This document shows positions 39,341-63,925 of a stretch of DNA of 64,000 nt, piece after piece (the stretch's first letter is position 1; each line of letters opens with the position of its first letter). The DNA comes from Eutrigla gurnardus (lineage: Eukaryota; Chordata; Actinopteri; Perciformes; Triglidae), in NCBI GenBank assembly GCA_963514095.1, contig OY741270.1, positions 26,120,571 to 26,184,570 on the forward strand. Reading direction: 5' to 3'. Below the pieces are notes generated by a model that was not told where the DNA came from, searched no databases, and saw nothing but the letters and a program-made list of their open reading frames with translations. The translations under genes and the position numbers were made by a program.

Positions 39341-41629
39341 TTTGCACTCACTACACTCAGATTTTGATTGACACGCGATGTAGAAGCATATGTTAGGACT
39401 TTTATAGTATGACTTTTTTTTTCCCTGAAAAAATTGATCATGGCTTTTTATGGCTGTTTTGGACTCACTACACTGAGACTTGGTGCATCAAGCGATATGA
39501 GCGATTTTTATGCCTTTTTAACAATTTTAAATATTTTTTTATGAATATATCCTGACTGACTTTTTCGTGAATTTTCGACATGCTATAGCATGACCTTTTT
39601 TTAACAATATGATCAAGGCTTTTTTTTTTAAAGATTATTTTCTTGCATAGAAACCTTTGTATTTAGCGGTGGATAGAGAGGAAACATGGGAGAGAGAGGG
39701 GGATGTGACATGTATCAAAGGATCTCCGGCCGGGATTCGAACCTGAGGCTGCTGCATATATGCAGACATGGGTAAATGGCATGCACTCTAACCACTCAAC
39801 CACCTGCCTGCCATGAATAAGCCTTTTTATGACTGTTTTGCACTCACTACACTCAGATTTTGATTGACACGCGATATAGAAGCATATGTTAGGACTTTTA
39901 CATCATTTTTACAACATTTTATGAATTTTGTCGATTTTTCACTTTTTTTTCGACATGCTATAGTATGACTTTTTTTTTTCCTGAAAAAATTGATCATGGC
40001 TGTTTTGGACTCACTACACTGAGACTTGGTGCATCAAGCGATATGAGCGATTTTTATGACTCTTTAACAATTTTAAATATTTTTTTATGAATATATTCTG
40101 ACTGACATTTTCGTGAATTTTCGACATGCTATAGCATGACCTTTTTTTAACAATATGATCAAGGCTTTTTTTTTTAAAGATTATTTTCTTGCATAGAAAC
40201 CTTTGTATTTAGCGGTGGATAGAGAGGAAACATGGGAGAGAGAGGGGGATGTGACATGTATCAAAGGATCTCCGGCCGGGATTCGAACCTGAGGCTGCTG
40301 TATATATGCAGACATGGGTAAATGGCATGCACTCTAACCACTCAACCACCTGCCTGCCGTGAATAAGCCTTTTTATGACTGTTTTGCACTCACTACACTC
40401 AGATTTTGATTGACACGCGATATAGAAGCATATGTTAGGACTTTTACATCATTTTTACAACATTTTATGAATTTTGTCGATTTTTCACTTTTTTTTCGAC
40501 ATGCTATAGTATGACTTTTTTTTTTCCTGAAAAAATTGATCATGGCTGTTTTGGACTCACTACACTGAGACTTGGTGCATCAAGCGATATGAGCGATTTT
40601 TATGACTCTTTAACCATTTTAAATATTTTTTTATGAATATATTCTGACTGACTTTTTCGTGAATTTTCGACATGCTATAGCATGACCTTTTTTTAACAAT
40701 ATGATCAAGGCTTTTTTTTTTAAAGATTATTTTCTTGCATAGAAACCTTTGTATTTAGCGGTGGATAGAGAGGAAACATGGGAGAGAGAGGGGGATGTGA
40801 CATGTATCAAAGGATCTCCGGCCGGGATTCGAACCTGAGGCTGCTGCATATATGCAGACATGGGTAAATGGCATGCACTCTAACCACTCAACCACCTGCC
40901 TGCCGTGAATAAGCCTTTTTATGACTGTTTTGCACTCACTACACTCAGATTTTGATTGACACGCGATATAGAAGCATATGTTAGGACTTTTACATCATTT
41001 TTACAACATTTTATGAATTTTGTCGATTTTTCACTTTTTTTTCGACATGCTATAGTATGACTTTTTTTTCCCCTGAAAAAATTGATCATGTCTTTTTATG
41101 GCTGTTTTGGACTCACTACACTGAGACTTGGTTCATCAAGCGATATGAGCGATTTTTATGACTCTTTAACAATTTTAAATATTTTTTTATGAATATATTC
41201 TGACTGACTTTTTCGTGAATTTTCGACATGCTATAGCATGACCTTTTTTTAACAATATGATCAAGGCTTTTTTTTTTAAAGATTATTTTCTTGCATAGAA
41301 ACCTTTGTATTTAGCGGTGGATAGAGAGGAAACATGGGAGAGAGAGGGGGATGTGACATGTATCAAAGGATCTCCGGCCGGGATTCGAACCTGAGGCTGC
41401 TGCATATATGCAGACATGGGTAAATGACATGCACTCTAACCACTCAACCACCTGCCTGCCATGAATAAGCCTTTTTATGACTGTTTTGCACTCACTACAC
41501 TCAGATTTTGATTAACACGCGATATAGAAGCATATGTTAGGACTTTTACATCATTTTTACAACATTTTATGAATTTTGTCGATTTTTAACTTTTTTTTCG
41601 ACATGCTATAGTATGACTTTTTTTTTCCC

Positions 41630-44600
41630 TGAAAAAGTTGACCATGGCTTTTTATGGCTGTTTTAGACTCGCTACACTGAGACTAGGCGCGCCAAGCGAG
41701 ATGAGCGATTTTTATGCCTTTTTAACAATTTTAAATATTTTTTCATGAATATATCCTGACTGACTTTTTCGTGAATTTTCGACGTGCTATAGTATGACTT
41801 TTTTTTGGGGGGGGGGGGGAATATGACTAAGCCTTTTTATAACTATTTTGCACTCACTACACTCAGATTTTGATTGACACGCGATATAGAAGCATATGTT
41901 AGGACTTTTACATCATTTTTACAACATTTTATGAATTTTGTCGATTTTTCACTTTTTTTTCGACATGCTATAGTATGACTTTTTTTTTTCCTGAAAAAAT
42001 TGATCATGGCTGTTTTGGACTCACTACACTGAGACTTGGTGCATCAAGCGATATGAGCGATTTTTATGACTCTTTAACAATTTTAAATATTTTTTTATGA
42101 ATATATTCTGACTGACTTTTTCGTGAATTTTCGACATGCTATAGCATGACCTTTTTTTAACAATATGATCAAGGCTTTTTTTTTTAAAGATTATTTTCTT
42201 GCATAGAAACCTTTGTATTTAGCGGTGGATAGAGAGGAAACATGGGAGAGAGAAGGGGATGTGACATGTATCAAAGGATCTCCGGCCGGGATTCGAACCT
42301 GAGGCTGCTGCATATATGCAGACATGGGTAAATGACATGCACTCTAACCACTCAACCACCTGCCTGCCATGAATAAGCCTTTTTATGACTGTTTTGCACT
42401 CACTACACTCAGATTTTGATTAACACGCGATATAGAAGCATATGTTAGGACTTTTACATCATTTTTACAACATTTTATGAATTTTGTCGATTTTTAACTT
42501 TTTTTTCGACATGCTATAGTATGACTTTTTTTTTCCCTGAAAAAGTTGACCATGGCTTTTTATGGCTGTTTTAGACTCGCTACACTGAGACTAGGCGCGC
42601 CAAGCGAGATGAGCGATTTTTATGCCTTTTTAACAATTTTAAATATTTTTTCATGAATATATCCTGACTGACTTTTTCGTGAATTTTCGACGTGCTATAG
42701 TATGACTTTTTTTTGGGGGGGGGGGGAATATGACTAAGCCTTTTTATAACTATTTTGCACTCACTACACTCAGATTTTGATTGACACGCGATATAGAAGC
42801 ATATGTTAGGACTTTTACATCATTTTTACAACATTTTATGAATTTTGTCGATTTTTCACTTTTTTTTCGACATGCTATAGTATGACTTTTTTTTTTCCTG
42901 AAAAAATTGATCATGGCTGTTTTGGACTCACTACACTGAGACTTGGTGCATCAAGCGATATGAGCGATTTTTATGACTCTTTAACAATTTTAAATATTTT
43001 TTTATGAATATATTCTGACTGACTTTTTCGTGAATTTTCGACATGCTATAGCATGACCTTTTTTTAACAATATGATCAAGGCTTTTTTTTTTAAAGATTA
43101 TTTTCTTGCATAGAAACCTTTGTATTTAGCGGTGGATAGAGAGGAAACATGGGAGAGAGAGGGGGATGTGACATGTATCAAAGGATCTCCGGCCGGGATT
43201 CGAACCTGAGGCTGCTGCATATATGCAGACATGGGTAAATGGCATGCACTCTAACCACTCAACCACCTGCCTGCCATGAATAAGCCTTTTTATGACTGTT
43301 TTGCACTCACTACACTCAGATTTTGATTGACACGCGATATAGAAGCATATGTTAGGACTTTTACATCATTTTTACAACATTTTATGAATTTTGTCGATTT
43401 TTCACTTTTTTTTCGACATGCTATAGTATGACTTTTTTTTTTCCTGAAAAAATTGATCATGGCTGTTTTGGACTCACTACACTGAGACTTGGTGCATCAA
43501 GCGATATGAGCGATTTTTATGACTCTTTAACAATTTTAAATATTTTTTTATGAATATATTCTGACTGACTTTTTCGTGAATTTTCGACATGCTATAGCAT
43601 GACCTTTTTTTAACAATATGATCAAGGCTTTTTTTTTTAAAGATTATTTTCTTGCATAGAAACCTTTGTATTTAGCGGTGGATAGAGAGGAAACATGGGA
43701 GAGAGAGGGGGATGTGACATGTATCAAAGGATCTCCGGCCGGGATTCGAACCTGAGGCTGCTGCATATATGCAGACATGGGTAAATGGCATGCACTCTAA
43801 CCACTCAACCACCTGCCTGCCGTGAATAAGCCTTTTTATGACTGTTTTGCACTCACTACACTCAGATTTTGATTGACACGCGATATAGAAGCATATGTTA
43901 GGACTTTTACATCATTTTTACAACATTTTATGAATTTTGTCGATTTTTCACTTTTTTTTCGACATGCTATAGTATGACTTTTTTTTTCCTGAAAAAATTG
44001 ATCATGGCTGTTTTGGACTCACTACACTGAGACTTGGTGCATCAAGCGATATGAGCGATTTTTATGACTCTTTAACAATTTTAAATATTTTTTTATGAAT
44101 ATATTCTGACTGACTTTTTCGTGAATTTTCGACATGCTATAGCATGACCTTTTTTTAACAATATGATCAAGGCTTTTTTTTTTAAAGATTATTTTCTTGC
44201 ATAGAAACCTTTGTATTTAGCGGTGGATAGAGAGGAAACATGGGAGAGAGAGGGGGATGTGACATGTATCAAAGGATCTCCGGCCGGGATTCGAACCTGA
44301 GGCTGCTGCATATATGCAGACATGGGTAAATGACATGCACTCTAACCACTCAACCACCTGCCTGCCATGAATAAGCCTTTTTATGACTGTTTTGCACTCA
44401 CTACACTCAGATTTTGATTGACACGCGATATAGAAGCATATGTTAGGACTTTTACATCATTTTTACAACATTTTATGAATTTTGTCGATTTTTCACTTTT
44501 TTTTCGACATGCTATAGTATGACTTTTTTTTCCCCTGAAAAAATTGATCATGGCTTTTTATGGCTGTTTTGGACTCACTACACTGAGACTTGGTGCATCA

Positions 44601-47600
44601 AGCGATATGAGCGATTTTTATGACTCTTTAACAATTTTAAATATTTTTTTATGAATATATTCTGACTGACTTTTTCGTGAATTTTCGACATGCTATAGCA
44701 TGACCTTTTTTTAACAATATGATCAAGGCTTTTTTTTTTAAAGATTATTTTCTTGCATAGAAACCTTTGTATTTAGCGGTGGATAGAGAGGAAACATGGG
44801 AGAGAGAGGGGGATGTGACATGTATCAAAGGATCTCCGGCCGGGATTCGAACCTGAGGCTGCTGCATATATGCAGACATGGGTAAATGACATGCACTCTA
44901 ACCACTCAACCACCTGCCTGCCATGAATAAGCCTTTTTATGACTGTTTTGCACTCACTACACTCAGATTTTGATTAACACGCGATATAGAAGCATATGTT
45001 AGGACTTTTACATCATTTTTACAACATTTTATGAATTTTGTCGATTTTTAACTTTTTTTTCGACATGCTATAGTATGACTTTTTTTTTCCCTGAAAAAGT
45101 TGACCATGGCTTTTTATGGCTGTTTTAGACTCGCTACACTGAGACTAGGCGCGCCAAGCGAGATGAGCGATTTTTATGCCTTTTTAACAATTTTAAATAT
45201 TTTTTCATGAATATATCCTGACTGACTTTTTCGTGAATTTTCGACGTGCTATAGTATGACTTTTTTTTGGGGGGGGGGGGAATATGACTAAGCCTTTTTA
45301 TAACTATTTTGCACTCACTACACTCAGATTTTGATTGACACGCGATATAGAAGCATATGTTAGGACTTTTACATCATTTTTACAACATTTTATGAATTTT
45401 GTCGATTTTTCACTTTTTTTTCGACATGCTATAGTATGACTTTTTTTTTTCCTGAAAAAATTGATCATGGCTGTTTTGGACTCACTACACTGAGACTTGG
45501 TGCATCAAGCGATATGAGCGATTTTTATGACTCTTTAACAATTTTAAATATTTTTTTATGAATATATTCTGACTGACTTTTTCGTGAATTTTCGACATGC
45601 TATAGCATGACCTTTTTTTAACAATATGATCAAGGCTTTTTTTTTTAAAGATTATTTTCTTGCATAGAAACCTTTGTATTTAGCGGTGGATAGAGAGGAA
45701 ACATGGGAGAGAGAGGGGGATGTGACATGTATCAAAGGATCTCCGGCCGGGATTCGAACCTGAGGCTGCTGCATATATGCAGACATGGGTAAATGGCATG
45801 CACTCTAACCACTCAACCACCTGCCTGCCATGAATAAGCCTTTTTATGACTGTTTTGCACTCACTACACTCAGATTTTGATTGACACGCGATATAGAAGC
45901 ATATGTTAGGACTTTTACATCATTTTTACAACATTTTATGAATTTTGTCGATTTTTCACTTTTTTTTCGACATGCTATAGTATGACTTTTTTTTTTCCTG
46001 AAAAAATTGATCATGGCTGTTTTGGACTCACTACACTGAGACTTGGTGCATCAAGCGATATGAGCGATTTTTATGACTCTTTAACAATTTTAAATATTTT
46101 TTTATGAATATATTCTGACTGACTTTTTCGTGAATTTTCGACATGCTATAGCATGACCTTTTTTTAACAATATGATTAAGGCTTTTTTTTTTTAAGATTA
46201 TTTTCTTGCATAGAAACCTTTGTATTTAGCGGTGGATAGAGAGGAAACATGGGAGAGAGAGGGGGATGTGACATGTATCAAAGGATCTCAGGCCGGGATT
46301 CGAACCTGAGGCTGCTGCATATATGCAGACATGGGTAAATGGCATGCACTCTAACCACTCAACCACCTGCCTGCCGTGAATAAGCCTTTTTATGACTGTT
46401 TTGCACTCACTACACTCAGATTTTGATTGACACGCGATGTAGAAGCATATGTTAGGACTTTTATAGTATGACTTTTTTTTTCCCTGAAAAAATTGATCAT
46501 GGCTTTTTATGGCTGTTTTGGACTCACTACACTGAGACTTGGTGCATCAAGCGATATGAGCGATTTTTATGCCTTTTTAACAATTTTAAATATTTTTTTA
46601 TGAATATATCCTGACTGACTTTTTCGTGAATTTTCGACGTGCTATAGTATGACTTTTTTTGGTGGGGGATATGACTAAGCCTTTTTATAACTATTTTGCA
46701 CTCACTACACTCAGATTTTGATTAACACGCGATATAGAAGCATATGTTAGGACTTTAACATCATTTTTACAACATTTTATGAATTTTGTCGATTTTTAAC
46801 TTTTTTTTCGACATGCTATAGTATGACTTTTTTTTTCCCTGAAAAAGTTGACCATGGCTTTTTATGGCTGTTTTAGACTCGCTACACTGAGACTAGGCGC
46901 GCCAAGCGAGATGAGCGATTTTTATGCCTTTTTAACAATTTTAAATATTTTTTCATGAATATATCCTGACTGACTTTTTCGTGAATTTTCGACGTGCTAT
47001 AGTATGACTTTTTTTTTGGGGGGGGGGGGGGAATATGACTAAGCCTTTTGATAACTATTTTGCACTCACTACACTCAGATTTTGATTGACACGCGATATA
47101 GAAGCATATGTTAGGACTTTTACATCATTTTTACAACATTTTATGAATTTTGTCGATTTTTCACTTTTTTTTCGACATGCTATAGTATGACTTTTTTTTT
47201 TCCTGAAAAAATTGATCATGGCTGTTTTGGACTCACTACACTGAGACTTGGTGCATCAAGCGATATGAGCGATTTTTATGACTCTTTAACAATTTTAAAT
47301 ATTTTTTTATGAATATATTCTGACTGACTTTTTCGTGAATTTTCGACATGCTATAGCATGAGCTTTTTTTAACAATATGATCAAGGCTTTTTTTTTTTAA
47401 GATTATTTTCTTGCATAGAAACCTTTGTATTTAGCGGTGGATAGAGAGGAAACATGGGAGAGAGAGGGGGATGTGACATGTATCAAAGGATCTCAGGCCG
47501 GGATTCGAACCTGAGGCTGCTGCATATATGCAGACATGGGTAAATGGCATGCACTCTAACCACTCAACCACCTGCCTGCCATGAATAAGTCTTTTTATGA

Positions 47601-47930
47601 CTGTTTTGCACTCACTACACTCAGATTTTGATTGACACGCGATATAGAAGCATATGTTAGGACTTTTACATCATTTTTACAACATTTTATGAATTTTGTC
47701 GATTTTTCACTTTTTTTCCGACATGCTATAGTATGACTTTTTTTTTCCCTGAAAAAGTTGACCATGGCTTTTTATGGCTGTTTTAGACTCGCTACACTGA
47801 GACTAGGCGCGCCAAGCGAGATGAGCGATTTTTATGCCTTTTTAACAATTTTAAATATTTTTTCATGAATATATCCTGACTGACTTTTTCGTGAATTTTC
47901 GACATGCTATAGTATGACTTTTTGGGGGGG
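41630..47930. repeat. Right-edge satellite subfamily with gactaggcgcgccaagcg
   Basis: Near the right end, five B halves carry gactaggcgcgccaagcgag (starting at about 41681, 42589, 45143, 46891 and 47791) instead of gacttggtgcatcaagcgat. They also share ttttagactcgctacac and tttttcatgaata. The variant is absent from the first 33 kb of the array and creates an 8-bp GGCGCGCC palindrome. A localised subfamily at an array edge fits reduced homogenisation there. Confidence 0.8.
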
Positions 47931-48010
47931 GGAAATGACTAAGCCTTTTTATAACTATTTTGCACTCACTACACTCAGATTTTGATTGACACACGAAATA
48001 GAAGCATATG

Positions 48011-48084
48011 CCACGCGCCTCGTCTGTTTAGGGTTTTTTCGGTGGGTACCACCGGGCCTGAAAAAAATTCTAGGGGAAACACTG
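48011..48084. mobile_element. Second copy of the hAT right end
   Basis: Corresponds to 5993-6066 at an offset of 42,018 bp, including the terminal TAGGGGAAACACTG and the following ttcag. It is preceded by satellite with the same junction as in the intron of copy 1. There is no matching left end, so this is part of the block duplication. Confidence 0.8.
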
Positions 48085-48202
48085 TTCAGGTAATCAAATT
48101 GATGTTGATGACTTTATTACATTTTTTAAATGTATTTCTTTTGATGTCTTTGGTCTTTTCTTGTTCTCTGCTGTAAATATGTTCTCTTTCCTGCATCCTT
48201 AG

Positions 48203-49640
48203 GAAACAAATCCTATAGCTGTGATAAATGTGGGAAGACCTTCACTCAGAAGAGGCAGCTTAAAAGCCATTACAGAGTTCATACAGGTGAGAATGGCCTC
48301 CGCAGCAGCTTTATTCTAACGCAGTCACTCCAAAGGTCAACTAATGTGTTCTTTACTCTTTAATCCAAGGGAAATCTTTACCAGAATGTGCTCAGTGTCA
48401 GCACAAGTTCATGGACACGGCTCAGCTGAAGAAGCACCTGAGAACTCACACAGGTGAAGTCAGACAAGCTGTCGAATTATAACTATACAATACTGTTGGT
48501 CTAATGTCTATCTAACATGTGGAGGCACTCGATGACATAATAATATCCCTGCAGGTGAGAAGCCTTTCACCTGTGAGATTTGTGGGAAGTGTTTTACAGT
48601 CAAGAGCACGCTGCAGACTCACATCAGGATTCACAGGTGAGACATTGAGAGGCTTTTAGTAAAGTCATAGTGTGAACATTCAGTCAACAGAAGTAGAAGA
48701 GTATTTGTATCCTTTATTTAAGGAAAGTATTTATCATACAAAACAAACTTAATTCTAATCACAATGTCCTTTTTTCAGAGGAGAGAAGCCATACGACTGC
48801 AGCATCTGCAACAAAACCTTCTCGGACCCGAGTGCGAGGCGAAGACATGTCGCCTCGCACTCGGGGAAGAAACCCTTCACCTGCTCCTTCTGCAGCCTGT
48901 CGTTCACCCGCCTCGACAACCTGAAGACGCACACCAAATCCCACAACAAGGAACGAGCAACGGAGGCCTCGCCGGACGCCGCCGCCGCACCACCACCGGA
49001 GGAGGTGCGCAACATCCTTCAGCTGCAGCAGTACCAGCTTCCCCCCGGCTCCGAGCAGGAGATCCAGCTGGTGGTGACGGCAGACGTGGACAACATCAAC
49101 TTCGTGCCGGGTCAGAACCAGGAGATCAGCATCATCGCCACAGAGGGGGAGACGGCCGACTCGGCCCACTCCAGACTCACCCTCCTCACCGGGGCGTCGG
49201 GGAACATGCAGAACGTGGCTCTGGTCACCCAGGGCGGCGTGGTGGACCAGAGCCCCCACATTCAGAACATCAGTATGCTGGAGGGCCAGCTGATGCACCA
49301 GCCCGAGCAGATGCACGTCATCACGCTGAGCAAAGAGGCAATGGAGCACCTGCAGGCCCATCACGGACCCCCGCAGCCCCTTCAGCGACCCGTCCAGCAG
49401 CTGCAGGTGATGCACCAGCCCGTCCAGCAGCTGGCCGTCACTCAGGACGCCATGCAGGGGCCGGGGGCCCGGGAGCCACACAGCCAGGCCATTCACATCA
49501 GCAGCCAGAGCAGCCAGCCCATCTCCATCAGCCAGACCAGCGAGCAGATCTCCAGCCACCACATCCAGGGCCAGACCTTCCAGATCCAGGCTGGGACCGT
49601 GTCCTACCTGTACACCACGGGGCTGCCGCAGGAGAGCTGA
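48203..49640 (+). pseudogene. Duplicated 3' exons of zbtb24 without 5' exons
   Basis: Four exons at 48203-48286, 48370-48453, 48555-48636 and 48779-49640 match zbtb24 exons 6185-7622 at a constant offset of 42,018 bp, introns included, with about 8 substitutions over 1.6 kb. All frames and splice sites are intact; the protein differs by two residues. No BTB exon or promoter precedes it, only the 40-kb array, so it encodes fingers 4-8 and the tail only if spliced from upstream exon 3 across about 44 kb or if a cryptic promoter is used. It could be an orphan duplicate, alternative 3' exons, or an assembly haplotype duplicate. Confidence 0.85.
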
Positions 49641-50110
49641 GTGTGGGCCGGCTCCAGACTGATGATGCTGATACGGCACTTTATTTATGTGGTTGGACAG
49701 AGTGATATGTTCTGCAAAATCTGAATGTATAAATATTCTGTCAACCATTTCCCTGAGCATACCATGATTTTTTTCTTCCAACTTTCAGTACATCCACTGG
49801 TTTCCCTTCGTGTCAGCACGTTGTTGAAGTCACTTTGTGTCACGGGTTAAAGGTCACATCCTGAAAACTGAATATTTCAAATCACCTGCTAGTAAATTTC
49901 ATAAACACATTCTTGAAATGACGAGCACTAGAAGACAAATGATATGCAGAAGAGACGGATTTATTCTGGTGTTTTTGAGGCCGATTGTGATTCATATGAG
50001 TTACAAAAATGATTTCTGATGAAGTGCAAATCTTACATCACTTTTAGGAATTGTGACAGATTTTGGATTGTTTTTTTACACATGTCTATGAATTTTGTCG
50101 ACAGACTTTT
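49641..50110 (+). other. 3' flank of the second zbtb24 block
   Basis: Homologous to 7623-8000 but with extra segments (about 49801-49846 and 50067-50110) and scattered substitutions. The second extra segment contains atgaattttgtcgacagact, a piece of the degenerate satellite found further right. This side continues into unduplicated sequence towards ccdc162, so it is probably the original flank. Confidence 0.6.
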
Positions 50111-50284
50111 TTTTTTCTTAAGATTTCTTCCTACATAGACACCTTTCATGTAGCAGTAGACAGAGAGGAAACACGGGGGAGAGAGGGGATGTGACATGCA
50201 GCAAAGGACCACCGGCCGGGATTCAAACCAGGCTCGGCTGCGTACAAGGCATGCACTCTAACCACTCGCCCACCGGAGCGCCTC
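50111..50284 (-). mobile_element. tRNA-derived SINE downstream of the second zbtb24 block
   Basis: On the minus strand it has the most complete head in the window (gcgctccggtgggcgagtgg then ttagagtgc), a mutated B box ggtttgaatccc, and the body with ct-rich block. Its tail side adjoins zbtb24 flank and its head side adjoins degenerate satellite. It is the unrecombined partner of the chimeric SINE at 8001-8168. Confidence 0.75.
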
Positions 50285-50930
50285 GACTGGCTTTTCATCA
50301 CTGTTTTGCACTTATTATGCTCAGACTTTGACATTCATCACGTTGACATTCAATACGTTTTCATGACTTTTTATTTTTTTCCAAGTTTTTATGAATTTTG
50401 TCGACAGACTTTTTGTGAAATTTCAAGATGCTATAGCATGACTTTTTTTCCCCAAAATTTGACTGGCTTTTTATCAGTGTTTTGGACTTCCTACACTCAG
50501 AATTTGCTGGGCATACAATACGTTTTTATGACTTTTTAATAAAAAAAATTGTACAACTTTTTATGAATTACGTAAACCGACTTTTTTTTTTTAATTTCGA
50601 GATGCTATAGCATGACTTTTTTTTTTACTTTGGCTTTTTTTTTTTTTTTTTTTGCCAAAAAAATTTACTTTGAGTATAGTAAGTCCAAAGCTGTGAAAAA
50701 AGTGTTCAGTTTGCTGGGCATATGATAGATGGGTTTTTATGACTTTTTAATGATTTCATTACAACATTCATGAATTTTGTCGACATGCCAAAGTATAACT
50801 TTCTTTTTGAAAAATTCGATTTTAGCTTTTTATCACTATTTTGGACTTACTACTCTCAGTTATTATGTCGGAAAAAAGTTGGAAAAAAAATCATAAAGTA
50901 AGTTTGTCCAAAAAAGTTACAGTGTATACT
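50285..50930. repeat. Degenerate old satellite monomers
   Basis: Three to four diverged units of about 180-190 bp, starting near 50288, 50465, 50690 and 50825. Each retains pieces of the array monomer: ggctttttatca-tgttttgga, atgaattttgtcgac and atgctatagcatgac. They are far more diverged than the array, so the satellite family existed here before the recent expansion. Poly-T runs near 50580 and 50635 interrupt it. Confidence 0.75.
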
Positions 50931-51088
50931 TTTTACGACGTGACATTATGACACAAAATTATGACAATTTATGGCATTTTTTTACACACTATACTATGAC
51001 TGACAAAGCAGTAAAATAGTGCTGCGTTGTGTTGTGAAGGTACATTCTGGATAATGGATAATAAAATGCCTTGTTTATATTACACATG

Positions 51089-51093
51089 ATTAA

Positions 51094-51125
<32 letters not shown>
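51089..51125. repeat. (TTA)n microsatellite
   Basis: About eleven near-perfect TTA/ATT triplets in AT-rich sequence beyond the satellite remnants. Confidence 0.85.
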
Positions 51126-51220
51126 GCTTTGGAAATGACACAGTAACCTGAGATTTAATGGCAGATCAACATTCAGCAGATGAACCACAAGGCGCTCTGC
51201 TTGTCCAACGCTAGTGAACG

Positions 51221-51274
51221 TCACAGGTCCGGTAAAAACGTGTCGGCGGTGCGGACACGCAGACGAGACGGCTC
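51221..51274 (-). CDS. Possible alternative terminal exon of ccdc162
   Basis: On the minus strand, gggtttgtgtttcag (a good acceptor, ending at 51275) is followed by 17 sense codons (EPSRLRVRTADTFLPDL) and TGA at 51221-51223. An ATTAAA (a variant poly-A signal) lies downstream within cattaaatctcagg. If the exon above used a donor at gagaaacaa|gtgtct, shortly before its stop at 51999-52001, this exon would join in phase 0 and replace the last two residues. It is also possible that the stop at 51999 is the true end. Homology could not be checked. Confidence 0.35.
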   Translation of the reverse strand, partial: EPSRLRVRTADTFLPDL

Positions 51275-51359
51275 CTGAAACACAAACCCAGGATGTCATC
51301 GTTAGTGATTTGAAGCTCATTTTTGACCCTTGGACAGTAAAAGTTTAAGGTGGGCCGGA

Positions 51360-51990
51360 TGAGAAGAGAAAAACCAAGCATGATGAGGTACTATGACTAC
51401 TAGGACGACTTTATTAGATTTTATTTTCTTGACATACGACCTTTTCATGACATGATATACTACGTTTTATTACATACTATTCTGACCTTTTTATGACATT
51501 TACATTTACATTTCATGTCATTGTCTTTTCATGAGAAATTCTGAGACTTTTTTTCAACATACTATGATTTTCTTTACATTATATATTTATATATTATAGG
51601 ATTTTCATGATATACTATATTATAACATGTCATTTTTATGACGTGTTTATTTATGACAAACTATAGTATGACTTTTTATGGCACACAACAATTATTTTAT
51701 GAAAAATCCTGATTTTAATAAACTATACTACAGCATGTTATGACGTACTTTGACCTTGACAAACTATACTACCCTTTTATGACATTTTGGCATGTTTATA
51801 TGAAGACTCTTTATGGCATTGTCATCATATTCTATATTTAGACTTTCTTATGGTATACAACGTTAATTCTTCTGGTGGCATTTTTAAGAATATTCCATAT
51901 TAAAATGTTTCTTTTTCAACATATTCTATATGATTTTTATGGCCTTATGACACATTTCTCTGATGACATGCTGCAGTATGATTTCTTTAC
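51360..51990. other. AT-rich degenerate repeat-like stretch between the convergent genes
   Basis: Very AT-rich sequence with recurring pieces such as actatgac, ttttatgaca and catactat at irregular spacing. It looks like an old decayed tandem repeat related in style to the satellite. No gene is supported. Confidence 0.5.
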
Positions 51991-51998
51991 GACTTTCT

Positions 51999-63925
<11,927 letters not shown>

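Larger units (their letters stand above)
8154..48010. repeat. About 40-kb composite satellite/SINE tandem array
   Basis: Nearly the whole span is one head-to-tail array. The basic unit of about 556 bp is satellite half A (about 185 bp), the related half B (about 180 bp) and a SINE cassette (about 190 bp, minus-strand tRNA-like head). Compound units of about 841, 851 or 901 bp contain A-B, often a poly-G spacer, a second A-B and one cassette. Cassette-to-satellite junctions (gcc[g/a]tgaataagcc) occur at, for example, 8169, 8724, 9220, 10121, 10677, 11518, 12074, 12925 and 13826, about 60 in all. Units differ by few substitutions and by homopolymer lengths, implying recent homogenisation. No gene is supported inside. 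Two MITE insertions interrupt it. The true length may differ from this assembly. Confidence 0.95.

Noticed and set aside
8154..48010. A hidden gene or novel gene system within the 40-kb array
   Set aside because: Apart from the two MITEs, every stretch I read matched satellite A, satellite B or the SINE cassette; no non-repeat segment large enough for a gene was seen.
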